From Pseudomonadota bacterium (GTDB lineage: Bacteria; Pseudomonadota; Alphaproteobacteria; Rhizobiales; Aestuariivirgaceae), in the NCBI GenBank assembly GCA_020161855.1, contig JAIUNJ010000002.1, forward strand, positions 310,001 to 374,000: 64,000 nucleotides of DNA. Direction: 5' to 3'. Shown piece by piece: positions 56,102 through 64,000 of this stretch. Made by a program: the position numbers and the translations under genes. The notes below the pieces were generated by a model that was not told the DNA's origin, ran no database searches, and saw nothing but the letters and a program-made list of their open reading frames with translations. Numbering within the stretch: the stretch's first letter is position 1; each line of letters opens with the position of its first letter.

Positions 56102-56842
56102 TTAGATCATCGCCATGCCGCCGTTGACGTGCAGCGTCTGGCCGGTGACATAGCCCGCCTCCTCCGACGCCAGGTAGAGAACCGCCGCCGCGATATCGCC
56201 GGATGAGCCCATGCGGCCCGCCGGGATCTTGCCGAGAATGGCTTCCTTCTGCTTGTCGTTCAGCACCTCGGTCATGGCCGTGGCAATGAAGCCTGGGGCC
56301 ACGCAATTCACGGTCACGTTGCGGCTCGCCAGTTCCTGGGCCAGCGTCTTGGACAGGCCGATCAGCCCGGCCTTGCTCGCCACGTAGTTGGCCTGGCCCG
56401 CATTGCCGGTGACACCGACAACGGAGGTGATCGAAACGATCCGGCCCCAGCGCTTTTTCATCATCAGCTTCATGGCGGCGCGCGCCAGCCGGAATGACGA
56501 TGTCAGGTTGACGTCGAGCACGGCCTGCCAATCGTCGTCCTTCATGCGCATGGCAAGGCCGTCGCGCGTGATGCCGGCATTGTTGACGAGGATGTCGAGG
56601 CCGCCCATCGCCGCCTCGGCGGCCGGCACGAGTTTCTCGACGTCTTCGGCGTTCGACAGGTTGCAGGGGGTCACATGAACCCGCTCGCCGCCAAGCGAGG
56701 CCTTCAGTTCCTCAAGTACCTGTGCGCGCGTGCCGGAAATGGCAATGGTGGCACCGGCCTCATGCAGGGCCTTGGCGACGGCAGCGCCGATGCCGCCCGA
56801 AGCGCCGGTGATGAGAGCCGTCTTTCCGCTCAATGAAAACAT
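56102..56842 (-). CDS. fabG: 3-oxoacyl-ACP reductase
   Basis: 246-aa NADPH-dependent short-chain reductase of fatty acid synthesis. Cofactor motif ALITGASGGIG; NNAGITRDGLAMRM is the classical FabG block; the Ser-Tyr-Lys triad lies in SITSVVGVTGNAGQANYVAS and the following K. The ATG at 56842 has AAAGG upstream and follows the fabD stop by two bases, so the two are co-translated. Confidence 0.97.
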   Translation of the reverse strand: MFSLSGKTALITGASGGIGAAVAKALHEAGATIAISGTRAQVLEELKASLGGERVHVTPCNLSNAEDVEKLVPAAEAAMGGLDILVNNAGITRDGLAMRMKDDDWQAVLDVNLTSSFRLARAAMKLMMKKRWGRIVSITSVVGVTGNAGQANYVASKAGLIGLSKTLAQELASRNVTVNCVAPGFIATAMTEVLNDKQKEAILGKIPAGRMGSSGDIAAAVLYLASEEAGYVTGQTLHVNGGMAMI

Positions 56843-56844
56843 GA

Positions 56845-57792
56845 TCAACCTTTCAAGCTTGCGGCGGCCGCCGCAACATCATCCGGAGTACCGATGGCCA
56901 GCGCAGTGGCACCCGGCGCATTCTTCTTGGCGAGACCGGTCAGCACCTTGCCGGCGCCGATCTCCACAAAACTTGTGACACCTTCACCGGCCATGAAGGC
57001 CACGCATTCGCGCCAGCGCACGGTGCCTGTCACCTGCTCGACGAGCGAGGCGCGGATGGCGGCCGGATCGGTCAGCGTGGCGGCTTTCACATTGGCGACG
57101 AGCGGAACGGCAGGCGGCTTCATCTCCACCTTGCCGAGCGCCTCCGCCATCGCATCGGCGGCGGGCTTCATCAGCGCGCAATGGAAGGGGGCTGAAACCG
57201 GCAGCATCACCGCACGCTTGGCGCCCTTGCCCTTGGCAATCTCCGAGGCACGCTCAACGGCCGCCTTGTTGCCGGAGATCACAACCTGGCCATCGCTGTT
57301 GTCATTGGCCGCCTGGCAGACTTCGCCCTGCGCGCCCTCCGCCGCGGCTGCGGCAACGGTTGCGAAATCGAGCCCGAGGATCGCCGCCATGGCGCCCATG
57401 CCCACAGGTGTTGCCGCCTGCATGGCGCGGCCACGGATTTTCAGGAGCCGCGCCGTATCTGCAATCGAAAACGTGCCCGCCGCGCACAGCGCCGAATACT
57501 CACCGAGCGAATGACCGGCCACAAAGCGCGCCGTGTTGGCAACGGTGATGCCATGCTCAGCCTCAAGCACCCGCATGACCGCAAGGCTCACCGCCATCAA
57601 TGCAGGCTGGGCATTCTCGGTGAGGGTCAACTGGTCTTCCGGGCCTTCCCACATGAGCTTCGAAAGCTTTTGCGAGAGGGCCGCGTCCACTTCCTCAAAG
57701 ACAGCGCGCGCCGCCGCAAACTGCTCGGCAAGCTGCTTGCCCATGCCCACGGCCTGGCTGCCCTGTCCCGGAAATACGAATGCAATTGCCAT
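56845..57792 (-). CDS. fabD: Malonyl-CoA:ACP transacylase
   Basis: 315-aa enzyme that loads malonyl groups onto ACP. FVFPGQGSQAVGMGK is the family start; the active Ser is in VAGHSLGEYSAL near residue 92, and the catalytic His in PVSAPFHCALM near residue 200. First gene of the fabD-fabG pair; divided from acpP-fabF by the 52259-55657 insert. Confidence 0.97.
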   Translation of the reverse strand: MAIAFVFPGQGSQAVGMGKQLAEQFAAARAVFEEVDAALSQKLSKLMWEGPEDQLTLTENAQPALMAVSLAVMRVLEAEHGITVANTARFVAGHSLGEYSALCAAGTFSIADTARLLKIRGRAMQAATPVGMGAMAAILGLDFATVAAAAAEGAQGEVCQAANDNSDGQVVISGNKAAVERASEIAKGKGAKRAVMLPVSAPFHCALMKPAADAMAEALGKVEMKPPAVPLVANVKAATLTDPAAIRASLVEQVTGTVRWRECVAFMAGEGVTSFVEIGAGKVLTGLAKKNAPGATALAIGTPDDVAAAAASLKG

Positions 57793-57866
57793 TCAAGATT
57801 CATCCCGTTGTCAATTGCGCCCTCGAAACACGGCGCGGCAGGCGAGTCAAGGCATGGGAGCGGCGC

Positions 57867-58760
57867 CTACTTCTTGGTGCCGTTCAGCTGGTTCATCATG
57901 TCGATGATCCGGGGCACATAGCGCTCGCTGTAGCCCAGGGTCTCGGCCAGCGTGAAGGTCTGGTGCACCGTCTCGCCGAGGAAGCTCGCAACAGGCATGG
58001 CCTCGGTCATGTTGGTGTAGTAGCGCAGGTCCTTGCGGGCATTGCGGATGGCAAACTTCGCGTGGCTGTCGTCATCGTGCAGCGGAACGTTGATGAGACG
58101 CCCGAACATCACCGACGATCCGCCGCCGCCCATCACGATCTCCTTGAGCGCGTTCATGTCGATGTTGCCCTTCTGCGCAACCGCGATGCCCTCGGCGGCA
58201 ACGGCGGCGTTGCCGAGCGCGATGAAGTTGTTGATGAGCTTCATTTGGTGCGCGGTGCCGACAGCACCGGTGTGGACGATGAGATCGGCAAATGTCTCCA
58301 GCACGGGCCGGATGGCCTTCAGAACGCTTGCGTCGCCACCGACCATGAGTCCGAGCTTGCCCGCCTCGGCTTCCTTCGGTGTGCGCACCATCGGCGTGTC
58401 GATGAAGGTAACACCCTTGGCGGCGCAATCAGCGGCGATCTTGCGGGTCGAGTCCGGAACGGCAGTCGAGCAGTCGGCAACGATCAGGCCGGACTTCCCG
58501 GCAGAGAGCAATCCGTTGGCGCCATAGACGGTTTCCTCCACCTGCGGCGTGCCGGTCACGCAGAGGATCACGAGATCCGAAGCCTTGGCGATCTCGGCCG
58601 CTGATTTGAATTCCTTCGCGCCCTTGCCCACGAGGTCATCCACAGGCTCGCGGTTGCGGTGGGCGATGACATTCAGGGCGAAGCCTTTGGCGAGCACATT
58701 CTTGCCGATGCCGTGGCCCATAAGGCCAACGCCGATCAGGCCGATTGTCTTGATGGTCAT
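57867..58760 (-). CDS. Beta-hydroxyacid dehydrogenase family NAD(P)-dependent oxidoreductase
   Basis: 297-aa protein of the 3-hydroxyisobutyrate dehydrogenase / tartronate semialdehyde reductase family. Cofactor motif IGLIGVGLMGHGIGKNVL at the N-terminus; the substrate loop FIDTPMVRTPKEAEAGKLG, with small-residue DAPVSGG-type block altered to DTPMVRT; catalytic Lys in GTAHQMKLINNF near residue 171. The altered substrate block suggests an unusual substrate. Its ATG overlaps the acetyltransferase stop (ATGA). Last gene of a three-gene operon. Confidence 0.88.
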   Translation of the reverse strand: MTIKTIGLIGVGLMGHGIGKNVLAKGFALNVIAHRNREPVDDLVGKGAKEFKSAAEIAKASDLVILCVTGTPQVEETVYGANGLLSAGKSGLIVADCSTAVPDSTRKIAADCAAKGVTFIDTPMVRTPKEAEAGKLGLMVGGDASVLKAIRPVLETFADLIVHTGAVGTAHQMKLINNFIALGNAAVAAEGIAVAQKGNIDMNALKEIVMGGGGSSVMFGRLINVPLHDDDSHAKFAIRNARKDLRYYTNMTEAMPVASFLGETVHQTFTLAETLGYSERYVPRIIDMMNQLNGTKK

Positions 58761-59233
58761 GTGAACTTCCTCCCTATAAATTCTTTCAGCTTGTCTTCTT
58801 CGAGAATGAAAAGCTCGTCGTTGGGATGGCGGCCAAAACCAAAACGGTCATAGAAGCGGCCGGCCCCTTCGTTGGTCACATCGACTTCGAGCTTGATGAA
58901 TTCAGCGCCTTCCTTCTGCGCCAGCTTGGCCGCGGCCTGCAAGAGCCTTTCGCCGATCTTCCGCCCACGGGCATGAGACATGACGAAGAGATCGACCACA
59001 TACATGCCCTTGGTGCTGCGCCAGGTCGAGAAGGTCATGAGCCAGACACAGGCTCCGAGAAGCAGGCCGGAATCTTCGGCCACGGTCACATTCACAAGGC
59101 CCGCCGCCTTGCGCAGGCTCTCACCGGTCAGCTTGGCCTGCACATCGAGATTGAGGTCTTTCGGCAACTGCCGCACCAGCGCCGCGACGGCATCCTCCTG
59201 GCCGGGGCGCATGGGCTTGAAGCCAACACTCAC
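58757..59233 (-). CDS. GNAT family N-acetyltransferase
   Basis: 158-aa acetyltransferase. The acetyl-CoA motif A appears as VVDLFVMSHARGRKIGERLL (R/Q-x2-G-x-G/A form: ARGRKIG), and the C-terminal FYDRFGFGRHPNDELFILEE is typical. GTG start overlapping the deacetylase stop (GTGA), so it is co-translated with it. Substrate unknown. Confidence 0.88.
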   Translation of the reverse strand: MSVGFKPMRPGQEDAVAALVRQLPKDLNLDVQAKLTGESLRKAAGLVNVTVAEDSGLLLGACVWLMTFSTWRSTKGMYVVDLFVMSHARGRKIGERLLQAAAKLAQKEGAEFIKLEVDVTNEGAGRFYDRFGFGRHPNDELFILEEDKLKEFIGRKFT

Positions 59234-60261
59234 GCGCCGAGGCCTTTCAGCAGCGATGCGAGGTTCTTGCCCAGTGTCTCGGAAGGATAGCCGCCTTCCT
59301 GCACCACAAGCGTCGGCAGTTTCATCTGCGCGATGCGCGCACCGATCGTCCGGAAATCCTCGGTGCGAATGGCGAAGGCCTTGAACGGATCGTCGATCGC
59401 GATGTCGAGGCCATTGGCCAGCACCAGCACATCCGGCGCAAAATCGGCAAGCCGCTGCAGTGCTGTCTCCAGCGCAGGCAGATAGCCATTGATGTCGGTG
59501 CCGCGCTCGAGCGGCAGATTGAGATTGAAGCCTTCGCCGGCGCCGCGCCCATGTTCCTCGGCATAGCCCCAGAAGAACGGATAGAAGCGCTTGGGGTGGC
59601 AGTGGATCGAAACCGTCAGCACATCGCCGCGATCATAGAAGATCGCCTCGGTGCCATTGCCGTGATGCACGTCGATATCGAGAATGGCGGTGCGCTTGCC
59701 GGCACGCGTCAGCAGTTCGGCGGCGAGTGCGGCATTGTTGAAGAAGCAGAAGCCGGCGGCGAGATCGGACGCCGCATGATGGCCGGGCGGGCGGCACAGC
59801 GCATAGACAAGCCTTTCACCGCCCTTCACAAGTTCAGCACCTTCAACGGCACAGGCCGCACTCGCTAGCGCTGCAGCAAGTGTCGTCTCCGTGACGGGAC
59901 AGGCACCATCGCCCAGGTGGTAGCCTGCCTGGCCCACAACCGCCTCGGGATAGCCGATCGGCGGCAGGCTGTCGCGCTGGATGGCATAGACGTTGGGGAG
60001 CGGCACATCGCTCGATTCAGGAATGCGATGCCAGCGTTCCCGCAGCGTCTCGAGGAAGGCCAGATAGCGGCGGTCATGCACCAGCGCCACGGTGTCGAGT
60101 GTTGTGGGCGGTGGCTTGCGCACCGTGCTGCCAACCTCCTTCACACCCTGCATCAGCAGGTCAATGCGGATCGGCTTCTCGGGGATCGGTTGCGGCCGGC
60201 CAGCGACCAGAAATGTTTCGGGCGCATGAAGGCGCTGCGCGTCGTCATAGAGGGTGATCAT
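59230..60261 (-). CDS. Histone deacetylase family protein (acetylpolyamine amidohydrolase-like)
   Basis: 343-aa zinc amidohydrolase of the class II HDAC/AcuC/AphA superfamily. Tandem active-site histidines are in CRPPGHHAASDLAAGFCFFN; zinc ligands D, H and D fall in ILDIDVHHGNGTEAIFY and NGLDIAIDDP. QEGGYPSETLG near the C-terminus is also conserved. The N-terminal P-E-x-RP loop is altered. Members remove acetyl groups from polyamines or other amines. First gene of the coupled operon with GNAT and dehydrogenase genes, divergent from an aminotransferase. Confidence 0.9.
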   Translation of the reverse strand: MITLYDDAQRLHAPETFLVAGRPQPIPEKPIRIDLLMQGVKEVGSTVRKPPPTTLDTVALVHDRRYLAFLETLRERWHRIPESSDVPLPNVYAIQRDSLPPIGYPEAVVGQAGYHLGDGACPVTETTLAAALASAACAVEGAELVKGGERLVYALCRPPGHHAASDLAAGFCFFNNAALAAELLTRAGKRTAILDIDVHHGNGTEAIFYDRGDVLTVSIHCHPKRFYPFFWGYAEEHGRGAGEGFNLNLPLERGTDINGYLPALETALQRLADFAPDVLVLANGLDIAIDDPFKAFAIRTEDFRTIGARIAQMKLPTLVVQEGGYPSETLGKNLASLLKGLGA

Positions 60262-60454
60262 GATGGAGCCAGATCACCATTATCCGCTGTCCGCCGCAAG
60301 TGAGAGCTGTCATGCGTTTCGCTGTTCCAGCGCCTTTTCCCCGCCGTATGTGCCGCGCGCATGCGGGACATGTGCGATCCCCGGTGTTGTGACAGCGGGA
60401 AAAGTGTGGTGATGCTGCATTCGCGAAATCCCAACTGCGAGTGATGCAACGCCC

Positions 60455-61801
60455 ATGACCTTGCGCAATGACCTTCCGCCCAACATCCACTCCACCGGCA
60501 CATTGCCCAAGGCCGTCTGGGCGAAGGGTGCATATATTCACGATGCAACCGGCAAGGTCTATGTCGATGGCTCGGGCGGTCCTGCCGTCTATTGCCTCGG
60601 CCACGCCAATGATGAAGTGAACGATGCCATCAAGCAGCAGCTCGACCGCATCGCCCATGGCTATCGCTACAACTTCACCACCGATGCTCTCGAGGAATTG
60701 ACCGAGATCATTCGTGAGCGCTGCGGCGGCACGCTCAATCACATGGTCTATGTGACCGGTGGCTCAGAGGCCGTCGAAAGCTGCCTCAAGATCGCCCTGC
60801 AATACCAGACCGCCGTTGGCCAGAAGAGCCGCCGCCGTTTCATTGCGCGCGAGCGTAGCTGGCATGGCAATACGCTGGGAGCCCTCGGTGTCTCCGGCTT
60901 TCTTGAGCGGCGCAAGGATTTTGAAGGCGCCTATATCGACGCCATCCGGATCTCGCCCGCCAATGTCTATCGCCCGATCGCCGGTGCCACCGCCGAGACG
61001 GCCGGTGAGGCCTGTGCCAAGGAACTCGAAGACGCCATCCTCAAGCATGGCCCCGAGACCATTGCCGCCTTCATCTTCGAGCCCGTCGTCGGCGCCGCTG
61101 GCGGCTGCGTGCCTGCCCCGCCCGGCTATGCGAAGCGCGTGCGCGAAATCTGCGACCGCTATGGCGTGGTGATGATTTCAGACGAAGTCATGAGCGGCGT
61201 CGGGCGCTGCGGCACCTGGCGCGCGCTGGCCCACGATGGCGTTGAACCCGATGTGATGTCGATCGCCAAGGGCCTTGCCGGTGGCTATCTGCCGCTCGGT
61301 GCTGCGATCTACAGTGACAGGATCGCCGAGGCCATCAATGCAGCGCATGGCGCGGTGCAGACGGGCCACACCTTCACCGGTCATACGGCCTGCTGCGCCG
61401 CCGGTGTGGCTGTCCAGAAAATCATGCTGCGCGAAAAGCTCGTGGAGCGAGTCGCCGCCAATGAGGCGAAGATCAAGGCCATGATCGCCGAGGCGCTGTC
61501 GGGCGTCGAGGCGGTTGGCGATATCCGCGGCCGCGGGCATTTCATCGCCACCGAGCTTGTGGCCGACCGCAAGACCAAGAAGCCCTTTGACGGATCGAAG
61601 AAGATCTTCATGCAGATCCGCCAGCAGGCGCTTGAGAACGGCCTCATCTGCTATCCGGTCGGCGGCAATGTCGATGGTGTCAACGGCGACATCGTCATCC
61701 TCTCCCCGCCCTATAACTCGAGCGACAGCGAACTCGCCGAGATGGTGGACAAGATGGCGACGAGCATCAAGCAGGTGCTGAAGCGGATCGGTGCAGCCTG
61801 A
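60455..61801 (+). CDS. Class III PLP-dependent aminotransferase
   Basis: 448-aa transaminase of the omega-amino acid/diamine type. The PLP Lys is in SIAKGLAGGYLPLGA near residue 272; the cofactor Asp segment is VVMISDEVMSGVGRCG; VTGGSEAVESCLKIA contacts the phosphate; RSWHGNTLGALG stacks on PLP. Substrates are usually omega-amines or beta-alanine-like compounds. 193 bases separate it from the divergent deacetylase operon, which may supply its amine substrate. Confidence 0.92.
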   Translation: MTLRNDLPPNIHSTGTLPKAVWAKGAYIHDATGKVYVDGSGGPAVYCLGHANDEVNDAIKQQLDRIAHGYRYNFTTDALEELTEIIRERCGGTLNHMVYVTGGSEAVESCLKIALQYQTAVGQKSRRRFIARERSWHGNTLGALGVSGFLERRKDFEGAYIDAIRISPANVYRPIAGATAETAGEACAKELEDAILKHGPETIAAFIFEPVVGAAGGCVPAPPGYAKRVREICDRYGVVMISDEVMSGVGRCGTWRALAHDGVEPDVMSIAKGLAGGYLPLGAAIYSDRIAEAINAAHGAVQTGHTFTGHTACCAAGVAVQKIMLREKLVERVAANEAKIKAMIAEALSGVEAVGDIRGRGHFIATELVADRKTKKPFDGSKKIFMQIRQQALENGLICYPVGGNVDGVNGDIVILSPPYNSSDSELAEMVDKMATSIKQVLKRIGAA

Positions 61802-61822
61802 GCATGGGCCGGGACCTGCTCG

Positions 61823-62536
61823 CTAAAATGCTGGTGATGCAGGCGAGCGGGCTATGGTGTATTGGTCGAGAAAGTCTTTGACCAGTCGGCAAGTCTTGTC
61901 AGGTTCGGCGTAGAAATCCTTGGTTGCGGCAATTCCGATTGACCAACCATCCAGCTGCGTTGCAATTTTACATAAGCGAACTTGATCGAGGCACGGGATG
62001 TCTCGTCTTCTTGCGACGTTACTAGGTGCGAACTCCTTCGCGCGATGGGCAGGAACACAAAGATCGTACTTAGTGATCCACCAAGCTGGAGAGCCATTGC
62101 CGATAGCCACGACTAGATTGCGTTCTTTGGCGCTTAGATCGAACTTGCTCTCCCATGGACGCAGTTGATCATCTGACCTCGCGAAGACTGCCAAACGAAC
62201 ACTAAAATGACCCGTGTTCTCCCCAGGCAACGGTGGAAGGCTGCCGTTCTGTCCGGTTTCGTCAACAACAAAGGCTCGGGGCACTGCGAGCTTCCATTCA
62301 CTTATGCTTCCAGACTTGCTTCGGCGCTTCAAGCTGATGTCATAGGGGCTCATGCTGCGTGAAATCGAAATGCCGCGCGTTGGCACGATGTGCGCAAGGG
62401 TGTTGCGTGTTTCCTTGAACAGCCAGTAGCCGCCGTAGATGACTGCTGACCAACCGATTGCGCATAGAACAGCAATCAAGGCGATGCGTTTGCGATGCCA
62501 GTGGTGTCGCTGTTCGGCGCGTGGCTCTTGGTCCAA
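61823..62536 (-). CDS. Hypothetical membrane-anchored protein
   Basis: 237 aa, no family recognised. A basic N-terminus (HHWHRKR) is followed by one hydrophobic helix at about 18-40 (IALIAVLCAIGWSAVIYGGY) and a periplasmic domain with four cysteines (DLCVPAH, IPCLDQ, RLCKIA, KTCRLV), which could form two disulfides. TTG start at 62536; no alternative start keeps the helix. Codon use is less GC-biased than in neighbours, so it may be acquired. Confidence 0.6.
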   Translation of the reverse strand: MDQEPRAEQRHHWHRKRIALIAVLCAIGWSAVIYGGYWLFKETRNTLAHIVPTRGISISRSMSPYDISLKRRSKSGSISEWKLAVPRAFVVDETGQNGSLPPLPGENTGHFSVRLAVFARSDDQLRPWESKFDLSAKERNLVVAIGNGSPAWWITKYDLCVPAHRAKEFAPSNVARRRDIPCLDQVRLCKIATQLDGWSIGIAATKDFYAEPDKTCRLVKDFLDQYTIARSPASPAF

Positions 62537-62696
62537 GAGTGATGGCCTCGGCTTTGATCGGGGGCATCCTAGGGCTTGATGCCTTCGGAAAGGTTAGCTG
62601 CGGGCCGAAAACCCTCGGGAACACGGTGGCCCTTGCCAGCACCGCCAAATCGCGGCATCAATTGTTAACGGCGATTAACTTTTGCATGAGGCGGAT

Positions 62697-63638
62697 ATGC
62701 AGAAGGGGCGGCCCAGTGCCCGGACAGGTTTGCGATTGATCGCTATCTCCATGCTGGCGATGGGTCTTGCTGCGTGCTCAAGCTCGGGCCGTGGCACGAT
62801 GAGCCTTCTGCTTGAGCAGGAGAAGACCGCAATTCAGAAGAAAGTGGCGAGCAGCATTGGCAGCACGCCGGAGGAAATGAAGCGGGCCTTCGATTCGTCC
62901 GAAGCGACCGACAGGAAGCGTGCCCAGCAGGTCGCCGCGAAAACGGTGGCGCGCTACGGCCGGTCCGACGACAAGGCGATGCAGGCCCACCTGCAGCGCG
63001 TGACCGACAGGCTCGCCAGTGCCATCGAGAGCGGCAGCACGGGCTACAAGGTGATGCTGGTCAAGGACGATCAGGTCAATGCTTTCACGCCGGGTGGCGG
63101 GATCATCGTCGTGCATGAAGGCCTTCTCTCCTTCACCGACACGGAAGGGCAAATCGCAGCGGTGCTGGCCCACGAGATTGCCCATGTGCTGCAGAAGCAT
63201 CCTTATCGCCTGCGCCAGTTCCGCCTCGCCAGCAAGGCCGGCGGAAGCCTGATGGATGCGATCACACCCGATGTGGTGAAGGACAATCTCGGCAAGGTGG
63301 TGCGGCTTGGCGGCAAGGCATCGATCAATGCCGCCATCCGGCGGCAGGAAGCCGAGGCGGACAGCATCGCCATCGATCTCCTGGTGGCGGCTGGCTACGA
63401 TCCGAACGAGATGGTCAGCGTGCAGCGCCAGCTCATGACCTATGTGCCGCAGTCTTCGCGGCTCGCCAACATGATCTATGGCCAGCATCCGCTGAGCAAG
63501 GATCGTGTGGTGGCGGCAGAGCGCAAGATCGCCAAATACTATCCCGACGTTCAGGGCCAGGTGACGTCAGCGCAGTTCGAAAAGCTCATCCGCGGCTATC
63601 AGCAGCGCCGCCTGAAGCGGCTCGCCTCCAAGCTCTAA
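62697..63638 (+). CDS. M48 family metalloprotease lipoprotein
   Basis: 313-aa zinc protease. The N-terminus is a lipoprotein signal with lipobox LAAC (SMLAMGLAACSSS), so it is anchored in the envelope. The zinc motif is LAHEIAHVLQKH near residue 160, with the third ligand in RRQEAEADSIAIDLL. Resembles BepA/LoiP-type quality control proteases of outer membrane proteins. The ATG at 62697 has GAGG upstream; a TTG at 62682 is less likely. Its stop overlaps the convergent EVE gene by three bases. Confidence 0.92.
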   Translation: MQKGRPSARTGLRLIAISMLAMGLAACSSSGRGTMSLLLEQEKTAIQKKVASSIGSTPEEMKRAFDSSEATDRKRAQQVAAKTVARYGRSDDKAMQAHLQRVTDRLASAIESGSTGYKVMLVKDDQVNAFTPGGGIIVVHEGLLSFTDTEGQIAAVLAHEIAHVLQKHPYRLRQFRLASKAGGSLMDAITPDVVKDNLGKVVRLGGKASINAAIRRQEAEADSIAIDLLVAAGYDPNEMVSVQRQLMTYVPQSSRLANMIYGQHPLSKDRVVAAERKIAKYYPDVQGQVTSAQFEKLIRGYQQRRLKRLASKL

Positions 63639-64000
63639 GACTCAACAGGCAATCTCGCCGACATTGCGCTGGCGATGATCTGCATGTCGGTCTCGGCGAT
63701 CTCGAAAAGCCCGAAGCGGAACTTGTAGCCCCAGGACTTGTTGCCGCGCGTAAAGGACAGCTCGTCAAGTAGCGGCGCAATCGGCGCGGGCTCGTTGTCC
63801 AACCAGGCGACATCCCTTCGAAATGGCTGGAAGCCGCTGGCCATCTCACCCTGATAGGGTGCGCCGTCCTTCACGACGCCGATCGCCACGAAGGCCCGCA
63901 ATGCTTCCTTTCCACCAAAGACTGAGACCGGTGCATAGTAGGCAATGACATCCCCGCCCGAGATGCGCTTGAGCGGCGCAAGCTTGCCATGGTTGACCTG
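63635..64000 (-). CDS. EVE domain-containing protein, 5' end outside the window
   Basis: 121 residues of the C-terminal part are visible, beginning QVNHGKLAPLKRISGGDVIAY split at the window edge. Segments YYAPVSVFGGKEALRAFVAIG, PYQGEMASGFQPFRRDV and KSWGYKFRFGLFEIAETDMQ match the EVE/UPF0310 fold, which belongs to the PUA-like superfamily and reads modified bases in other contexts. Most of the domain is here; the start lies beyond 64000. Confidence 0.85.
   Translation of the reverse strand, partial: QVNHGKLAPLKRISGGDVIAYYAPVSVFGGKEALRAFVAIGVVKDGAPYQGEMASGFQPFRRDVAWLDNEPAPIAPLLDELSFTRGNKSWGYKFRFGLFEIAETDMQIIASAMSARLPVES

Noticed and set aside
62660-62682. TTAAC-N5-TTAAC repeat upstream of the M48 protease as a full CtrA site
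   Set aside because: The consensus is TTAA-N7-TTAA; here the spacing is N6, so it does not match.

Overview
The window is a dense, high-GC stretch of bacterial chromosome, about 60 genes with mostly short gaps. It reads as an alphaproteobacterium, most likely of the Hyphomicrobiales (Rhizobiales) group. This rests on gene neighbourhoods I recognise from that group: DUF2066 - phosphatidyltransferase - AI-2E protein - hdaA - ppk - ppx divergent from purM-purN; holC-pepA divergent from lptD-surA-pdxA-rsmA; and gmk-yicC-mltG-fabF-acpP with fabG-fabD close by. Genus cannot be read from the sequence alone. No rRNA, tRNA, CRISPR array, intact insertion sequence or prophage was seen.

Layout. 1-3335: two tandem LivK-type binding proteins, then a stand-alone RAM-domain protein and a DUF2259 protein. 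3376-4834: an AT-richer polysaccharide pyruvyl transferase gene and 328 bases with no clear gene, probably acquired. 4835-7323: purB and rnd. 7307-14507 (minus): ppx, ppk, hdaA, an AI-2E membrane protein, a CDP-alcohol phosphatidyltransferase and a DUF2066 protein. 14629-16307: purM-purN. 16286-18242: a WYL regulator divergent from a nucleoside hydrolase, then a 58-residue membrane protein gene. 18412-27579: redox and transport genes, namely a molybdopterin oxidoreductase, an NTF2-flavin monooxygenase fusion, a SpoU methyltransferase, a small membrane protein, an interrupted FAD/GcvT dehydrogenase, a DMT exporter and a VUT transporter. 27579-32800 (minus): ndk, an OmpA-family protein and a polar amino acid ABC transporter.

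32915-40077: trhO, a VOC protein, ppc (minus), an ABC-F ATPase and nhaA. 40078-42017 (minus): holC-pepA. 42264-47380: lptD-surA-pdxA-rsmA, joining outer membrane assembly with vitamin B6 synthesis and ribosome maturation. 47377-52053 (minus): gmk, yicC, mltG, fabF, acpP. 52259-55657: an accessory insert (DMT exporter, winged-helix membrane regulator, MFS transporter) that splits the fab cluster and is flanked by repeat-rich non-coding DNA. 56102-57792 (minus): fabG-fabD. 57867-60261 (minus): a coupled three-gene operon (deacetylase, acetyltransferase, beta-hydroxyacid dehydrogenase) divergent from a class III aminotransferase. 61823-64000: a hypothetical membrane protein, an M48 lipoprotein protease and a truncated EVE-domain gene.

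No obvious new defence or biosynthetic system is present. The points most worth following are the compensating indel pair in the FAD/GcvT gene (23875-23896), the overlooked small membrane protein (18066-18242), the TGTCAG-N4-CTGACA operator candidate beside the WYL regulator, the coupled deacetylase operon, the insert within the fab cluster, and the absence of lptF/lptG next to lptD. Several starts were moved from the longest reading frame to an internal start on the basis of ribosome binding sites, signal peptides or family length. All family assignments come from reading motifs by eye; no database search was run.
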